Shown in pieces: positions 22,996-32,462 of a stretch of 64,000 nt of DNA. The notes under the pieces were generated by a model. The model was not told the origin of the DNA and made no database searches. It saw only the letters and a program-made list of their open reading frames with translations. Both the position numbers and the translations under genes were made by a program. This DNA comes from Heligmosomoides polygyrus polygyrus. Taxonomy: Eukaryota; Nematoda; Chromadorea; Rhabditida; Heligmosomidae. The stretch covers positions 52,253,139 through 52,317,138 of the forward strand of contig OX377204.1 of the NCBI GenBank assembly GCA_947396885.1, read 5' to 3'. Positions within the stretch are counted from its first letter, which is position 1, and every line of letters begins with the position of its first letter.

Positions 22996-24107
22996 CGTTT
23001 TGGTACTATTGTACTTTTGGAACCCCACTTAATCTTGTTTAAAATAGGTCTACTAGGGGTAGTTTGCCATGGGAAGAACGAATATCGTAGTCGTTTTTTT
23101 CGGAAATGCTTTATAAGCCCGTTATGTTAAGTTCTATTTGCCTAAGGCCTTGCGAAATAGCGCGCGCTGGTAAGAGACGCAGAGACTCCGCCTCCTATCC
23201 ATGCGCACTACTTCTTCGTCGCCGCTAGCCTGCAGCAGAGGCTACCCAGGGCATAAGCCTTGAAATCGAAAAGGCTTGAAAGCTCTGTTGTGTGCTCTCT
23301 TTCGCTCACGCGGAGGAGAGCACATAATTGGACAGAGGAAGGGACTCCGGGGTGTGGGCCCCCTAGGACACCCGTGTTAAAATCGCAGAGTTCCCTCTCT
23401 TGCCCTATTCGAAATAAAATAAGATCCGAATCTGTAATCGAAATGAGGAGATAAGACTGCATTAAATTCGCTGCGAGTATCTAGTCGCTACGCCTGGCGC
23501 CACGGGTGCTATGGACCCCCCCCCCCCCCGCCCCCCGGAGACGGCCGAGGGTGCGTGCTGGTAGGGGCGGAGTCTCTGCGTCTCTTACCAGCGCGCGCTG
23601 TTTCGCAAGGCCTTGGGCGATTCCAACTTAATATTTTGTCTTTTACAAAACAGCACCACACATTCCTAACAGGAAACGTTGACAGTACAATAAGAGCCCT
23701 TCTATACGGTGAACAGAGTATTTTGCAAACGTTTATCGGAAAGCGAGAATTCAGCCGAGTCCTATTCAGTCGCGAGAGATGTAAGCTCCACGAACGTTAT
23801 CTGCCATTATGCACAGAAATCCCTCCATTATCACTTGCGGCAGAACGTAGTCGTTGATAATTTGAAATGTTTTAGTACCTTGCCACTCAAATGTACGATA
23901 AATGGGAATAGCCGCTAGAACCACGTTACACAGCATGCTCAATAGTAGGAACATTGCACTCTTGCTCGTGTTATATAGCGGGCTTATAAGACATTTCCGC
24001 AAAAAACGACTATGGTATTCGTTCTTCCCATGGCAGATTACCCCTACTAGATCTGTTTTGAACAAGATTAAGTGGGGTATCAAAAGTACAATAGTACCGA
24101 CGTTTTT
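22996..24107. repeat. Palindromic element with about 140-bp inverted ends
   Basis: Left end ACGTTTTGGTACTATTGTAC (22996) and right end GTACAATAGTACCGACGT (about 24107), with inverted homology over about 22996-23135 and 23970-24107. A separate palindromic element (23145-23625) sits inside. The 164-codon minus-strand frame crossing the right arm is not supported as a gene. Confidence 0.75.
23145..23625. mobile_element. MITE nested in the 22996-24107 palindrome
   Basis: Inverted ends AAGGCCTTGCGAAATAGCGC / GCGCGCTGTTTCGCAAGGCCTT, with inverted homology over about 55 bp. The flanks TAA and TTG are a poor match for a TWA duplication. It contains a hairpin at 23310-23410 related to 25880-25990 and a C run at 23517-23530. 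Confidence 0.65.
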
Positions 24108-24382
24108 TTTTATAAATATTTTCGTTGGTTGTTGGGTATAAGAGACGCCTAAAGCGGCTATGATTGGGCCACTCGTGTGTATGTGTGTATTTAATGCGGG
24201 TATAACAAAGTCTAGCCCGGTTGTTTTTATGTTAGTGCTTTCATTTACTGAAATGTACATTTTCCGAAACCTTTGGTTAAATAATTAATACTTTTAAGGC
24301 TCAATGTTGCTTGGGCGTTTTATCCTTGAATTTTTACCGTAGGGATATGGATTCTCCCAGATAGTTACGGTTTTGCTACTAA

Positions 24383-24541
24383 GGGGGCTGGTGCCCGTTC
24401 CATTATGAGACAGTGGTCCTGGAACACTAAGATAAACACGGTTTCTGAGCACAGAACTAAGCAAGGAAAGGAACTCCGGGCTGTCGCTGATCTTACCCGT
24501 TTTAACATACTTTCCCGGCGCACAGCGGGCACCAGCCCGCC
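24383..24541. mobile_element. Small MITE
   Basis: Inverted ends GGGGGCTGGTGCCCG and CGGGCACCAGCCCGCC, flanked by TAA and TAG. Likely a TWA-type MITE, but the duplication is imperfect. Confidence 0.5.
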
Positions 24542-25139
24542 TAGTACCGGCTTCTCGATGTTATTTTCATCGATGCTGAGAACTAGTACACATGTCAAAT
24601 TGTTTGGAAGGCTTACCTGACCTGCTTCCAGCAAATAGAAGGGCATAAACGGCATATCGTTATTTGTCGAATGGAGCGGAGGAAAAAACGCTTGCAAATG
24701 CTTTTTTACTCCCAGCTCCACCTCATTTAACTAGTTCATATATGCCCTTATCTAACTAACAAACAAAACTTTGCGCGATGCCAGGCGACGCATAGCTATG
24801 ACTTGTTCAACTCAGTACCTCTATGGATCTCACTTGGTCATTGTTGCAAGACGATTCCCAAAACCCGTAGAAACAAAGGAGAACAATAAATAGGCGAGTG
24901 AACAGGGGTTCAGTTGAGCAGAGACAGATCGGAAGAGATTCGACGATGCACTGAACATGTATGTATTGCAACAAATACAACGGGTAGAATAATATATGCG
25001 TATTGATGTGCAGAGAAAGTAAGGACGGCTATAAACAAAAACAATATGAACTGAGCAGTTTACCCTTCCTTAGATGGCTCCCATTGCCAGACACCATTTT
25101 TACAGATGGAGCTCCAATATCAGAACATGTGAGATGGGC

Positions 25140-25300
25140 CCATGCTAAGCATACATTGGGGTTGGAACATCTCTTCCATTCAATGTCGCCCGTTTACCCG
25201 TTCTCATCATTTGGAACACGCTTCCCGCAGACAAAGCAACTCTGCAGGAGCGCTCCTTCAGTCTTGTCTGCTTCTACGTCCAAGTTTTCGTCATCGACCT
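25140..25300 (+). pseudogene. C-terminal fragment of a CR1/Jockey-like RT
   Basis: One frame reads RLPVLIIWNTLPADKATLQE around 25180-25240, the conserved tail motif (P-x-WN-x-LP) of CR1/Jockey reverse transcriptases. The neighbouring longer open frame at 25003-25410 is a shadow. Confidence 0.5.
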
Positions 25301-25369
25301 TACATCTTCGCTTCGTCCTTCTTCCAGAATTCAGCTTGCTCCTCTACAAACAATGCAAAGAAACGATCC

Positions 25370-25765
25370 AGAGATTTAAGAGGTTGAACATTAATATTAA
25401 CAATGAGTAAAAGACCTGAAAGAACAGATTGTAATGCGGTAAGAGTAATGGGATTACCGAAGGCTTATGGAAACACAAAGGAGGTTTAATGGAAGGTTTT
25501 CGTGGATTTTATGGATATACACCACTCTCTGACATAAAATATGCAATACTCATAGCTAATATTGACGAGAGCATTTCTATAAGGTAGAGACGGTAAAAGA
25601 ATAAACAAATAACGGCTGGAGCTAGCTGAAGAATTGTTGAATAGGGATAAATTTGAGTGGTAGTAGTAAGTCGCTGTAGGTTGGTGCGCTCCAGTGAGAA
25701 ATGAGGCGGTAGAGTACGGCCAAGCAGCGGCTCCGCCTTACACCACTTAGCAATCCTCAGAAATT
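25370..25765 (-). mobile_element. Partial copy of the 15497 MULE-like element
   Basis: Read in reverse complement, it matches 15497-15860 from the CTTAGCAATCCT end (25755-25766), through the CTCATTTCTCACTGGAGCGC stretch and GGTGTATATCCATAAAATCC, to TAATCCCATTACTCTTACCG and beyond. Only one terminus is present. Confidence 0.75.
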
Positions 25766-25879
25766 TTAATTACACGGACAAGGAAAACCGAGACATAATG
25801 AAGAAGTTAATGCGTTAATGAAGAAAACACACAACAATACTGATGTTTTCTGTGTTGCCCTCGGCAACAGAACCGTCGG

Positions 25880-25990
25880 AGGAGAGCACAGATTTTGGCA
25901 GGGGAAGGGACTCTGAAGTGTGATCCGACTAATGCACCCACTTCAAAATTGCCTACAGTTAGGAGTACCTTCCCTTGCCAAAATCTTGCG
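25880..25990. repeat. Hairpin repeat GGAGAGCACAGATTTTGGCA
   Basis: The stretch GATTTTGGCAGGGGAAGG at about 25891 pairs with CCTTCCCTTGCCAAAATC at about 25968. A diverged copy is at 23310-23410, inside the MITE at 23145-23625. Confidence 0.55.
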
Positions 25991-26443
25991 GCAAATTAAG
26001 GTGGATGTGTGATGCTACAAAGGGAATACATTCCCCCCTGACTACCCCCCCCCCCCCCCCCGCCAGCCCCATCTTAGTGGTATTCTTTATTGGTCCCCCT
26101 TGGCTCCCATTAAAGGTTCTACTCTTACTGGTACCCCCCCCCCTTCTCCTCCCTTCGCTGGTCCTCCTACCCTTCACTGGTCTCCCATTACACATGTTCG
26201 GAATCCAGACACCTCTTGCGCGACGTAGGTGACACCTCTTCTGAACCCAGACACCACTTGCATGACATCGGTGACACCTCTTCTGAACCCAAACACCCAA
26301 TGCGCGACATCGGTGACGGCCTCGACACGGCGTGGGTGGCACCTTGTCTGAACACGGACGCCTGGTACTCGACTTCTAGGAAAGGCCAGACGGATGAGCA
26401 GACGGCGGACGGACAACCGCTAACTCCTTTATATATAGTAGGA
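25990..26443 (-). mobile_element. Helitron-like non-autonomous element (copy 3)
   Basis: Starts on the minus strand at 26443 with TCCTACTATATATAAAGG after an A, then CCGTCCGCCGTCTGCTC, then 45-50 bp units (CATCGGTGACACCTCTTCTG on the plus strand), then TGGTCCCCC minisatellite and a 17-bp C run (26045-26061). The 3' limit is approximate. Confidence 0.55.
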
Positions 26444-26699
26444 TCACCGTTTAGACGCTATATGTAATCAAGACCTAGTTAATGTTTATTACGTCGCAAA
26501 AGGCAGACGCGAGATAGAAGTAGCTCAGCTAACAAACAAACAAACATAAAAAACTGGTACAATCAAACAAGGACTCGGTGTGGTCGATCTTCATGACTAG
26601 AGTCCGTCAAACTTGACTAAAATCTTCGATGCATACCGCTTAAACTAGTTAATAGCTTAGTTTTATTTTTACACCATTACATTCCTTTCAGTTTGCGGG

Positions 26700-26870
26700 C
26701 TAAAGACTAGGGTATCGTAATCGCACGTCTGAAAATGATCGTTATCCGAATCATCCAAGTATCCGGGGTCCTCAAAATCGCAGCTACCCGAATCATGCAA
26801 ATATCTGACCATGAGGTCCACAAAATTGCCGCTATCCGGTTTATCTCGAAACATATAGGCTCAGATACTC
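26700..26870 (-). repeat. Decayed GGATCC-family repeat fragment
   Basis: Units ATCCGAATCATCCAAGTATC, CGGGGTCCTCAAAATCG and similar match the internal repeat of the hAT MITE at 19305 in reverse. No ends are recognisable. Confidence 0.5.
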
Positions 26871-26985
26871 CAGAGTATAATTTAGTAGTCAACGAGTAGT
26901 TTTAAAGTGCGCAGCTGCTTTCTGAAAGATGACACTGTATCGACCTGGAGTGGGCGGCGGCCGCCGCATAACTGTGAGTGAGTAA

Positions 26986-27111
26986 AGGCCCCCGCACACT
27001 TCTGCGGCGTTGCCGCTGCCCTATCCTTAACCATAGGGCAGGGACGCAGAGCTCGCCGCCGGTGGCGTTAACCATAGTGGCGAGCGGCGTTGCTGCAAGG
27101 TGTGGGGGCGT
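26986..27111. mobile_element. MITE, PIF/Harbinger-like (family C copy 1)
   Basis: Inverted ends AGGCCCCCGCACACTTCTGC and GCAAGGTGTGGGGGCGT, flanked by TAA. It has an internal CCCTATCCTTAACCATAGGG hairpin. Related to 46144-46463 (shared CTATCCTTAACC core). Confidence 0.65.
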
Positions 27112-27114
27112 TAA

Positions 27115-27968
27115 GCCCCAATGACACATTCTCTTTGTGACAGTTCGGATTGCCTTTTTCCCAAGTTTCTCGCGGTCACAAGTTTTACGCTTGCCGCTAG
27201 TTCTTCCAGTGAATGGGCCCCTTTCAATAGATTTTTCCCGTACTATTACACAGTTGTTACTTGAAGGCGAATGCTAAAAAAAAATATGGCGGACTTTTTA
27301 GGAGTTCAAAGCGTCGTCACTCTCAGGAACCTCGAGGTCGAGAACGCAGAAGAGGCTCGCCACCCCCGTCATACTTTCAGCAGCCACCCAAGACGGTAGC
27401 ACAGCTATGACATTATCATCATTTGTGTCATTCTGTCGGTCCAGCAGCGACAGAAAGAACTAAGAATTTTTTGTATGCCGTATCTCGTCAGGTCCAATTG
27501 GCTCCGTTGCAGATCCGTGAGGCGTCGTTCGATGAAGTGGAGCGCATGGCCTTTCCAGTTCCGGAAGATCCTTTTGAGCATCCCAGGCGTGCTGTTGAAC
27601 GGTAATCATTCGCATTCTTAATCCTTTGGTCTATGGCTGTTCTCTTGTTGAAACACTAGCATTATTTCAACAAGAAGTAGATTCGTGGTCCATGCCAAAT
27701 ATGTGATAAATTGGGAGGGATACGATTTGCGTTGTAAAAGGCGAAGCGTTTTTCGGGCAATGCAAAGGAACTCGAGGCCTCTGCCATTTTTCAGTATTTT
27801 TCTCCTTCCAAATGGCAGCTTAAAAGAAATTACAGAAACACCCAAACGCAGCTTGCTGCAAGGAACTGCTCGCGAACGAGTATTACCACTCCACTGGTGA
27901 ACCTGGGACTGCTGTAAAGAATGGATTCAAGCCGCGGCCAATGTCATCGATGAGTAATGGATGTCCCC
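27115..27968. other. Unassigned sequence
   Basis: No supported gene. Short open frames at 27423-27605 (+) and 27618-27845 (-) have no domain or splice support that I can defend. Confidence 0.4.
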
Positions 27969-27971
27969 TTA

Positions 27972-28113
27972 GCCCCATAGCACTGGTTTATAGTTGCGCC
28001 GCTGGGCGGCGCGGCACCATAGTGGGAATAGATATCGACCGGTGGCGCGAAAAATCCATATCTATGGCGACCATCACGCCGCGCCGCGATGCGGCGCTAG
28101 TATAAACCAGGCC
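27972..28113. mobile_element. MITE, PIF/Harbinger-like (family B copy 2)
   Basis: Inverted ends CTGGTTTATAGTTGCGCCGC and GCGGCGCTAGTATAAACCAG, flanked by TTA on both sides (27969-27971 and 28114-28116). The left end has a short extra stretch (CCCCATAGCA) compared with the right. Confidence 0.75.
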
Positions 28114-28489
28114 TTAGCCGCTTCGAAGTCAGTCCTTCTTCGCTCCAGTGCCTATGCCAGCTCAGAGGCTCGGACCAGCAACGTGCTTACATTGAAAGTT
28201 GCAACTCGGGATTCGCCCTACTTTACAAGATTTTAGAGTACCACAGCGCGTATGCGTGTTACATCTGTGATCCTCAAGTAGTTCTCACTCTTGCTTGTCT
28301 TGTGAGAGGGCGATGCGAAGCGCTATCTCGAAAAAACTTGCACCATCATACCCCATGCGATGAGGGATAAGGGGAGAGTACCACGTAGACACACGTGTCA
28401 TTTTTAGAGATGCATATCGTGGGATGCAGCTTCGAATGCTGATTCCAGATATGTGTTCCATATTTGGTAACGAAGTTGTGTACAATTTC

Positions 28490-28565
28490 CACTTTACCTT
28501 GGGGGAGGGGGTGGTTGTTAGTGTTCGACTCCCCATTGATGCACCATTTTTGCACTTCATGAAAA
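28490..28565 (+). repeat. tRNA-SINE fragment
   Basis: B-box-like GTGTTCGACTCCCC (about 28520) followed by CATTTTTGCACTTCATG, the same post-tRNA signature as at 14080 and 50739. The A box is not recognisable. Confidence 0.4.
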
Positions 28566-28622
28566 AGATCCGCTATGACAAGTCAAAGATCTGTGTGGAA
28601 TCACAATAGAAAAGGCCACCAG

Positions 28623-29996
28623 CAGGGATGAGCGGAATTCCCGTTTCCGGTTTCCGACCATTTTGGGCTCTTCCGTTCCGTTGCGTGTTCCGCCTGTTTT
28701 GGGCCGGAAGGCGGAAACGGAAATGGGTACTGTTCCACACTAGTTTCCTATTGAACTCAATCTGCTTATCAATTAAAGGTAGTCCTCCTTCATATAATTG
28801 AGGGAGAGAAATACTGTCTGACAAATTTCAAATTTTAATTTTAGGTGTGATATTCATCCATATGGAGTTATGCGATTCATTTTCTAATGAAGCATCACGA
28901 ATACCTACCATGAGCTGTTATTTCGATTATATAGGGTGACTTATTGAACTCTGACACAAAACTGTGGCTTCGAGAACCATCTAGGAATCGTCCAGCTGTG
29001 TCATCTTGGGCGCAGGGTTTCTAGGCTGGCACAGACTGAATATTCCTGTGGAAGTGTGGGTCCACCATAACTAATTAGTCACCCAGTTATCATCTAGATC
29101 CCAGAATGAGTTTTGAGTACTAGCTTTCGTGATTACAATGTAACTGCTAATGTTGAGTATGCAGATATCTGTGCAGTCACCACGTCGTCCACGATGCCAC
29201 AGATTTCCAAAAATGTTGAGAGGAATCTCGTTCCTGGTCGGGAAATGATCTGTGTGGCTACTAGACATGGGATCCGAATCATGCATTTTCGGATATCCGG
29301 TCGGATTTATCCGGTTTCGGATTATCCGAAATCCGGCTCGGCCGAAAATTGCCCTCATCTGAATCGTCCGAAGATCAGGAGTTTTCAAAATTGCCCTCAT
29401 CTGAATCATCCGAAGATCCGGGGTTTGAAAAAATGGTCTATCCGAATCATCCGATTATCCGGAAAATCGGTGTCGGATCCAATGTCTAGTGGCTACTGCA
29501 GTTTTAGACTTCACCCGAGTGGTTTTTTTTTTCAATGCTGGTCTGTAAGTAACGTCAAGGGGTTCAGTCGGTTAAGTCTACCGCTCAAAAAATATCAGTA
29601 TCAAAAAAGTCAGTGAAAAACCCGTCGCAGTAATTAGATATGGGAAGACTGCATGCTGAAGTAGTGAGAAAGTGAGATAAGACCCTGGATTTGTTTTCAT
29701 TTATTGCTCAGCCATAGCTAAAAGGTTATCATAGCAATATTATGAATTCATGCTTCGTTATGTTATGTTATGATGAGGATGAGATTAATCTGTGGGAGAT
29801 TCTGCTGCTCGCAAAGTTCTGCACAAGAAAAAGTGTAATAGGAGTCGCTTGTGACGCCGTTTCAGATGCACTTTTTTTGAAAAAATGGCGAACATGTGTC
29901 GACGACATTTCCCTGTTCCTGTTTCCGGCCATTTTGAGCGTTTCCGTTCCGTCTTTCGTCTTCCGCTTTTACCAGAAAAATTTTCACAGATCCCTG
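28623..29996. mobile_element. hAT-like element, non-autonomous
   Basis: Ends CAGGGATGAGCGGAATTCCC and the inverted ATCCCTG, flanked by GCCACCAG (28615-28622) and GTCACCAG (29997-30004), an 8-bp duplication with one difference. TTTCCGTTTCCGG-type repeats lie near both ends. A smaller hAT MITE (29262-29488) is nested inside. I see no transposase. Confidence 0.6.
29262..29488. mobile_element. hAT MITE of the GGATCC family (copy 2)
   Basis: Ends TAGACATGGGATCC and GGATCCAATGTCTA, flanked by a perfect 8-bp duplication GTGGCTAC (29254-29261 and 29489-29496). It contains ATCCGAAGATCCGGGG units in reverse orientation compared with copy 1. Confidence 0.9.
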
Positions 29997-30004
29997 GTCA
30001 CCAG

Positions 30005-30808
30005 ACGTAGTGGCGAGGTCAGGATAGGACGTCTCTAGACGAAGTTTTAGCGTGCCGTTTAGAGGAGTTCGGTCCGGGCGATACCTCACGCGCCGCCCTA
30101 CGTCACTAGAGAAGAGGATAGCCAACAGTATTGCGCCCATCTTACGAGATTCGCAATACGGGAGCACTGTAGCGGAAGTTAAATAAGGTATCTGTGTTGC
30201 ACTAGAAGGGGAGACTCCTACATGGGAGGAGGATGGTGAGCAAAGCGCTAGTCGGCACCATAGATCTCTTCGCTTCGGTGAAAAGGAGGTGAATTTGGGC
30301 ACCTTATCTTGCTTAGAATTCGTTGAAATATGCATTCCAGTCTAGGCGGATGAGGCAACGGGATGAAGATTTTATGACGATTCGGTTTCGATTCATTTCA
30401 TCCCTAGAAATTCTCGTCTGAGGGCTTATTTAAGGCACTGATCCGATAAGTACGGGTGGATGAGTCATGGTCATTGATATTCCCCAAACTTCACGTAGGG
30501 AAGTCATTCAAGGCGCTGATCCCTTATCCAGTGATCACTTTCTAATTTCTGATGAAAAAAAGCACGTGGAAGGCTTAGAAAAAACTGGTCCCCTGAGGAG
30601 CGCTTAATGGAGAACTTTTGAAAGCTTTTTCCCTAGCGATGTGAAGAAGCTGCAGATTTTCATAGAACGCGGTAGGAAGACATAATTCAAGATTTGGTTT
30701 AGCGAGAAACGTTATTTCTAGCTTCTGTCTTCCAATGTATCAATTTGGTCTTTCACCAACAAATGTCTCTTCAGCAGCTTGCATTTTAATTGACTCTTTA
30801 TATTACTT
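30005..30808. other. Unassigned sequence
   Basis: No supported gene. Two related stretches, about 30420-30445 and 30490-30520 (TTATTTAAGGCACTGATCC / CATTCAAGGCGCTGATCCC), suggest an old local duplication. Confidence 0.35.
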
Positions 30809-30818
30809 CATAACTTCG

Positions 30819-31115
30819 GGGCGCGTGTAGCGCAGTCGGAGGAGGCGCGACTGTCGCGTGCACCCGATACCAGGTTCCTGGTTCGGATTTCCCGCCCAGG
30901 CCAACCAAGCCTTCCATCCCTCCGGGGTCGGTGAATTGGTACCAGACTTGTCTGGGAAGGATAGAGCGCTGACTTGTTCATCGGCTGGCCACCGCAAGTC
31001 ATTGTATGGCCAAATACGCATTCATGTCGCCTCCACGACATCCCGTAGAAGTAGAATGCGCTGGCGCATCCCAGAAGGGATTGAGTGACGCCGTCCTTTA
31101 TCCTTTATCCTTTAT
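30819..31115 (+). mobile_element. tRNA-derived SINE, intact
   Basis: Begins GGGCGCGTGTAGCGCAGTCGG with a perfect A box (TAGCGCAGTCGG), then a B-box-like GGTTCGGATTT near 30890. A unique body of about 200 bp follows, then a 3' tail of repeated TCCTTTA/TTTATCC. The perfect 10-bp duplication CATAACTTCG flanks it (30809-30818 and 31116-31125). A diverged copy is at 35273-35475. The small open frames in it are not genes. Confidence 0.85.
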
Positions 31116-31599
31116 CATAACTTCGAGAACACAACATGAGTATCACATCACAGCAAATTATATAGTCAATAGTGCAGAGTGGAGCTACAGATATCTCCCA
31201 TAGTAGGGAGTGGAGCCAAATACCTCTGCTCTTCAAGGGGGCACCGCGACTAGAGAGGACTGCTTCAGCGTAATCTCTGACTACCCACTTGCCGTAGCCC
31301 TAGGTCATGCCTGTGGGTGTTACTCAATGATACTTAACCTAGACTGCTCCCCTAAGCGTCTTATCATTTTTCGTTCGCGTTCTATATTATATTATATTAC
31401 TATACAGTCATAGATGTAGACCCCAGTTGGCTATTCGCAGCAGGAGGTTCACGATAGGTGTGAATGGCTAGGGTGGAGGGGCTACGCTCGTCGATGTCGT
31501 TGAAACTTCGCTAAGAGACGTCCGTTTTTGGTATTGGTCCTGACCGCGCAACTATTTTTCACATATATGTGAGGACTTGTAAGGGTGAAAGTTCTATAG

Positions 31600-31960
31600 A
31601 ACTTTGATTGATCGTGGGGATTTTTTCTTTGAAGTGCAAAATTTGTGCATCTAGGGAAGTTGAACCAAAAACTCCTTACGACGCCGCTTCCATATCCACT
31701 TCGCCACCACTTCTCGCCTTTCAGCGATGTTTCTAACCTATGTGGGCTCGCCCCAACTGTGACAATGGTCTACAACTCTGCTCCCGGATGTCTGTAGCAG
31801 ACGTGGAACATTTGGAATCAGCTTTCGAAGCTGCACCCATGATATACATCTCATATCAAGGTGTCCTGGTATCCCTTTCTTGTTAGTAGGTCCACCTGTC
31901 ACAGGCGCATGAGGCCTGGAGTCTCCTGAGATTCCCTACATAGATCAGGCCGCAGAAGTG
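31600..31960 (+). repeat. Interspersed repeat R31 (copy 1)
   Basis: Shares GATTGATCGTGG, GGATTTTTTCTTTGAA and CCGCTTCCATATCCACTTCG-type blocks in the same order with 36905-37300 (+) and 35855-36270 (-). The three copies are diverged. No ends or coding content recognised. Confidence 0.55.
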
Positions 31961-32462
31961 AACAGTTCACCACATTCTTTCACCAAGGGGCCCGTAGGTG
32001 TCTGTTATCAATTTCACGCAGCACTGTCAAATAAGAATGTGAGAGAAAGACTCCTTTTATAGCAACAGTTCTTGAAATCTATTTTGTTCATTTAAGCGGG
32101 CAAATTCCCACGCTATTTTAAAATGTGTTCTCTTTATGAAAAGCAAGCTGTTTTTCTTGAAGATTTCGCCAAAGTGATGACTTGCAGTATCTCTCATAGG
32201 TATAGCAGCACCTCACACATTCGCTGACGACTGTCAGGCAATTCTTGAGTGATAAGCAAGAAGGTTTCTGAATATTTGGACGTTTGCTATTCTTCTGGCA
32301 GTGGTAGTTGTGAACTGCAAGTAATATTGTGTTGTGTTACCATCACTGTGTGTGATCTATATTAACGGTAAGCAAAAACTCGTGGAGTTGATCACTTCAC
32401 AAAATTTTAAAATTAGCATATTTAGCGCTCCCCGGTTGAAGCACCCAAACGATCGAGTGCGA

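Noticed and set aside
23766..24260. 164-codon minus-strand ORF with hydrophobic stretches
   Set aside because: It lies across the arm of an inverted repeat. The other arm does not keep the frame, and no domain is recognisable.
26045..26061. Homopolymer G/C runs (also 6486, 23517, 33408, 54824, 61486, 63432) as regulatory sites
   Set aside because: They are simple repeats within or beside transposons, and no consistent placement near genes is seen.
30803..31203. Small ORFs around the SINE
   Set aside because: They translate the tRNA-like head and SINE body and have no independent support.
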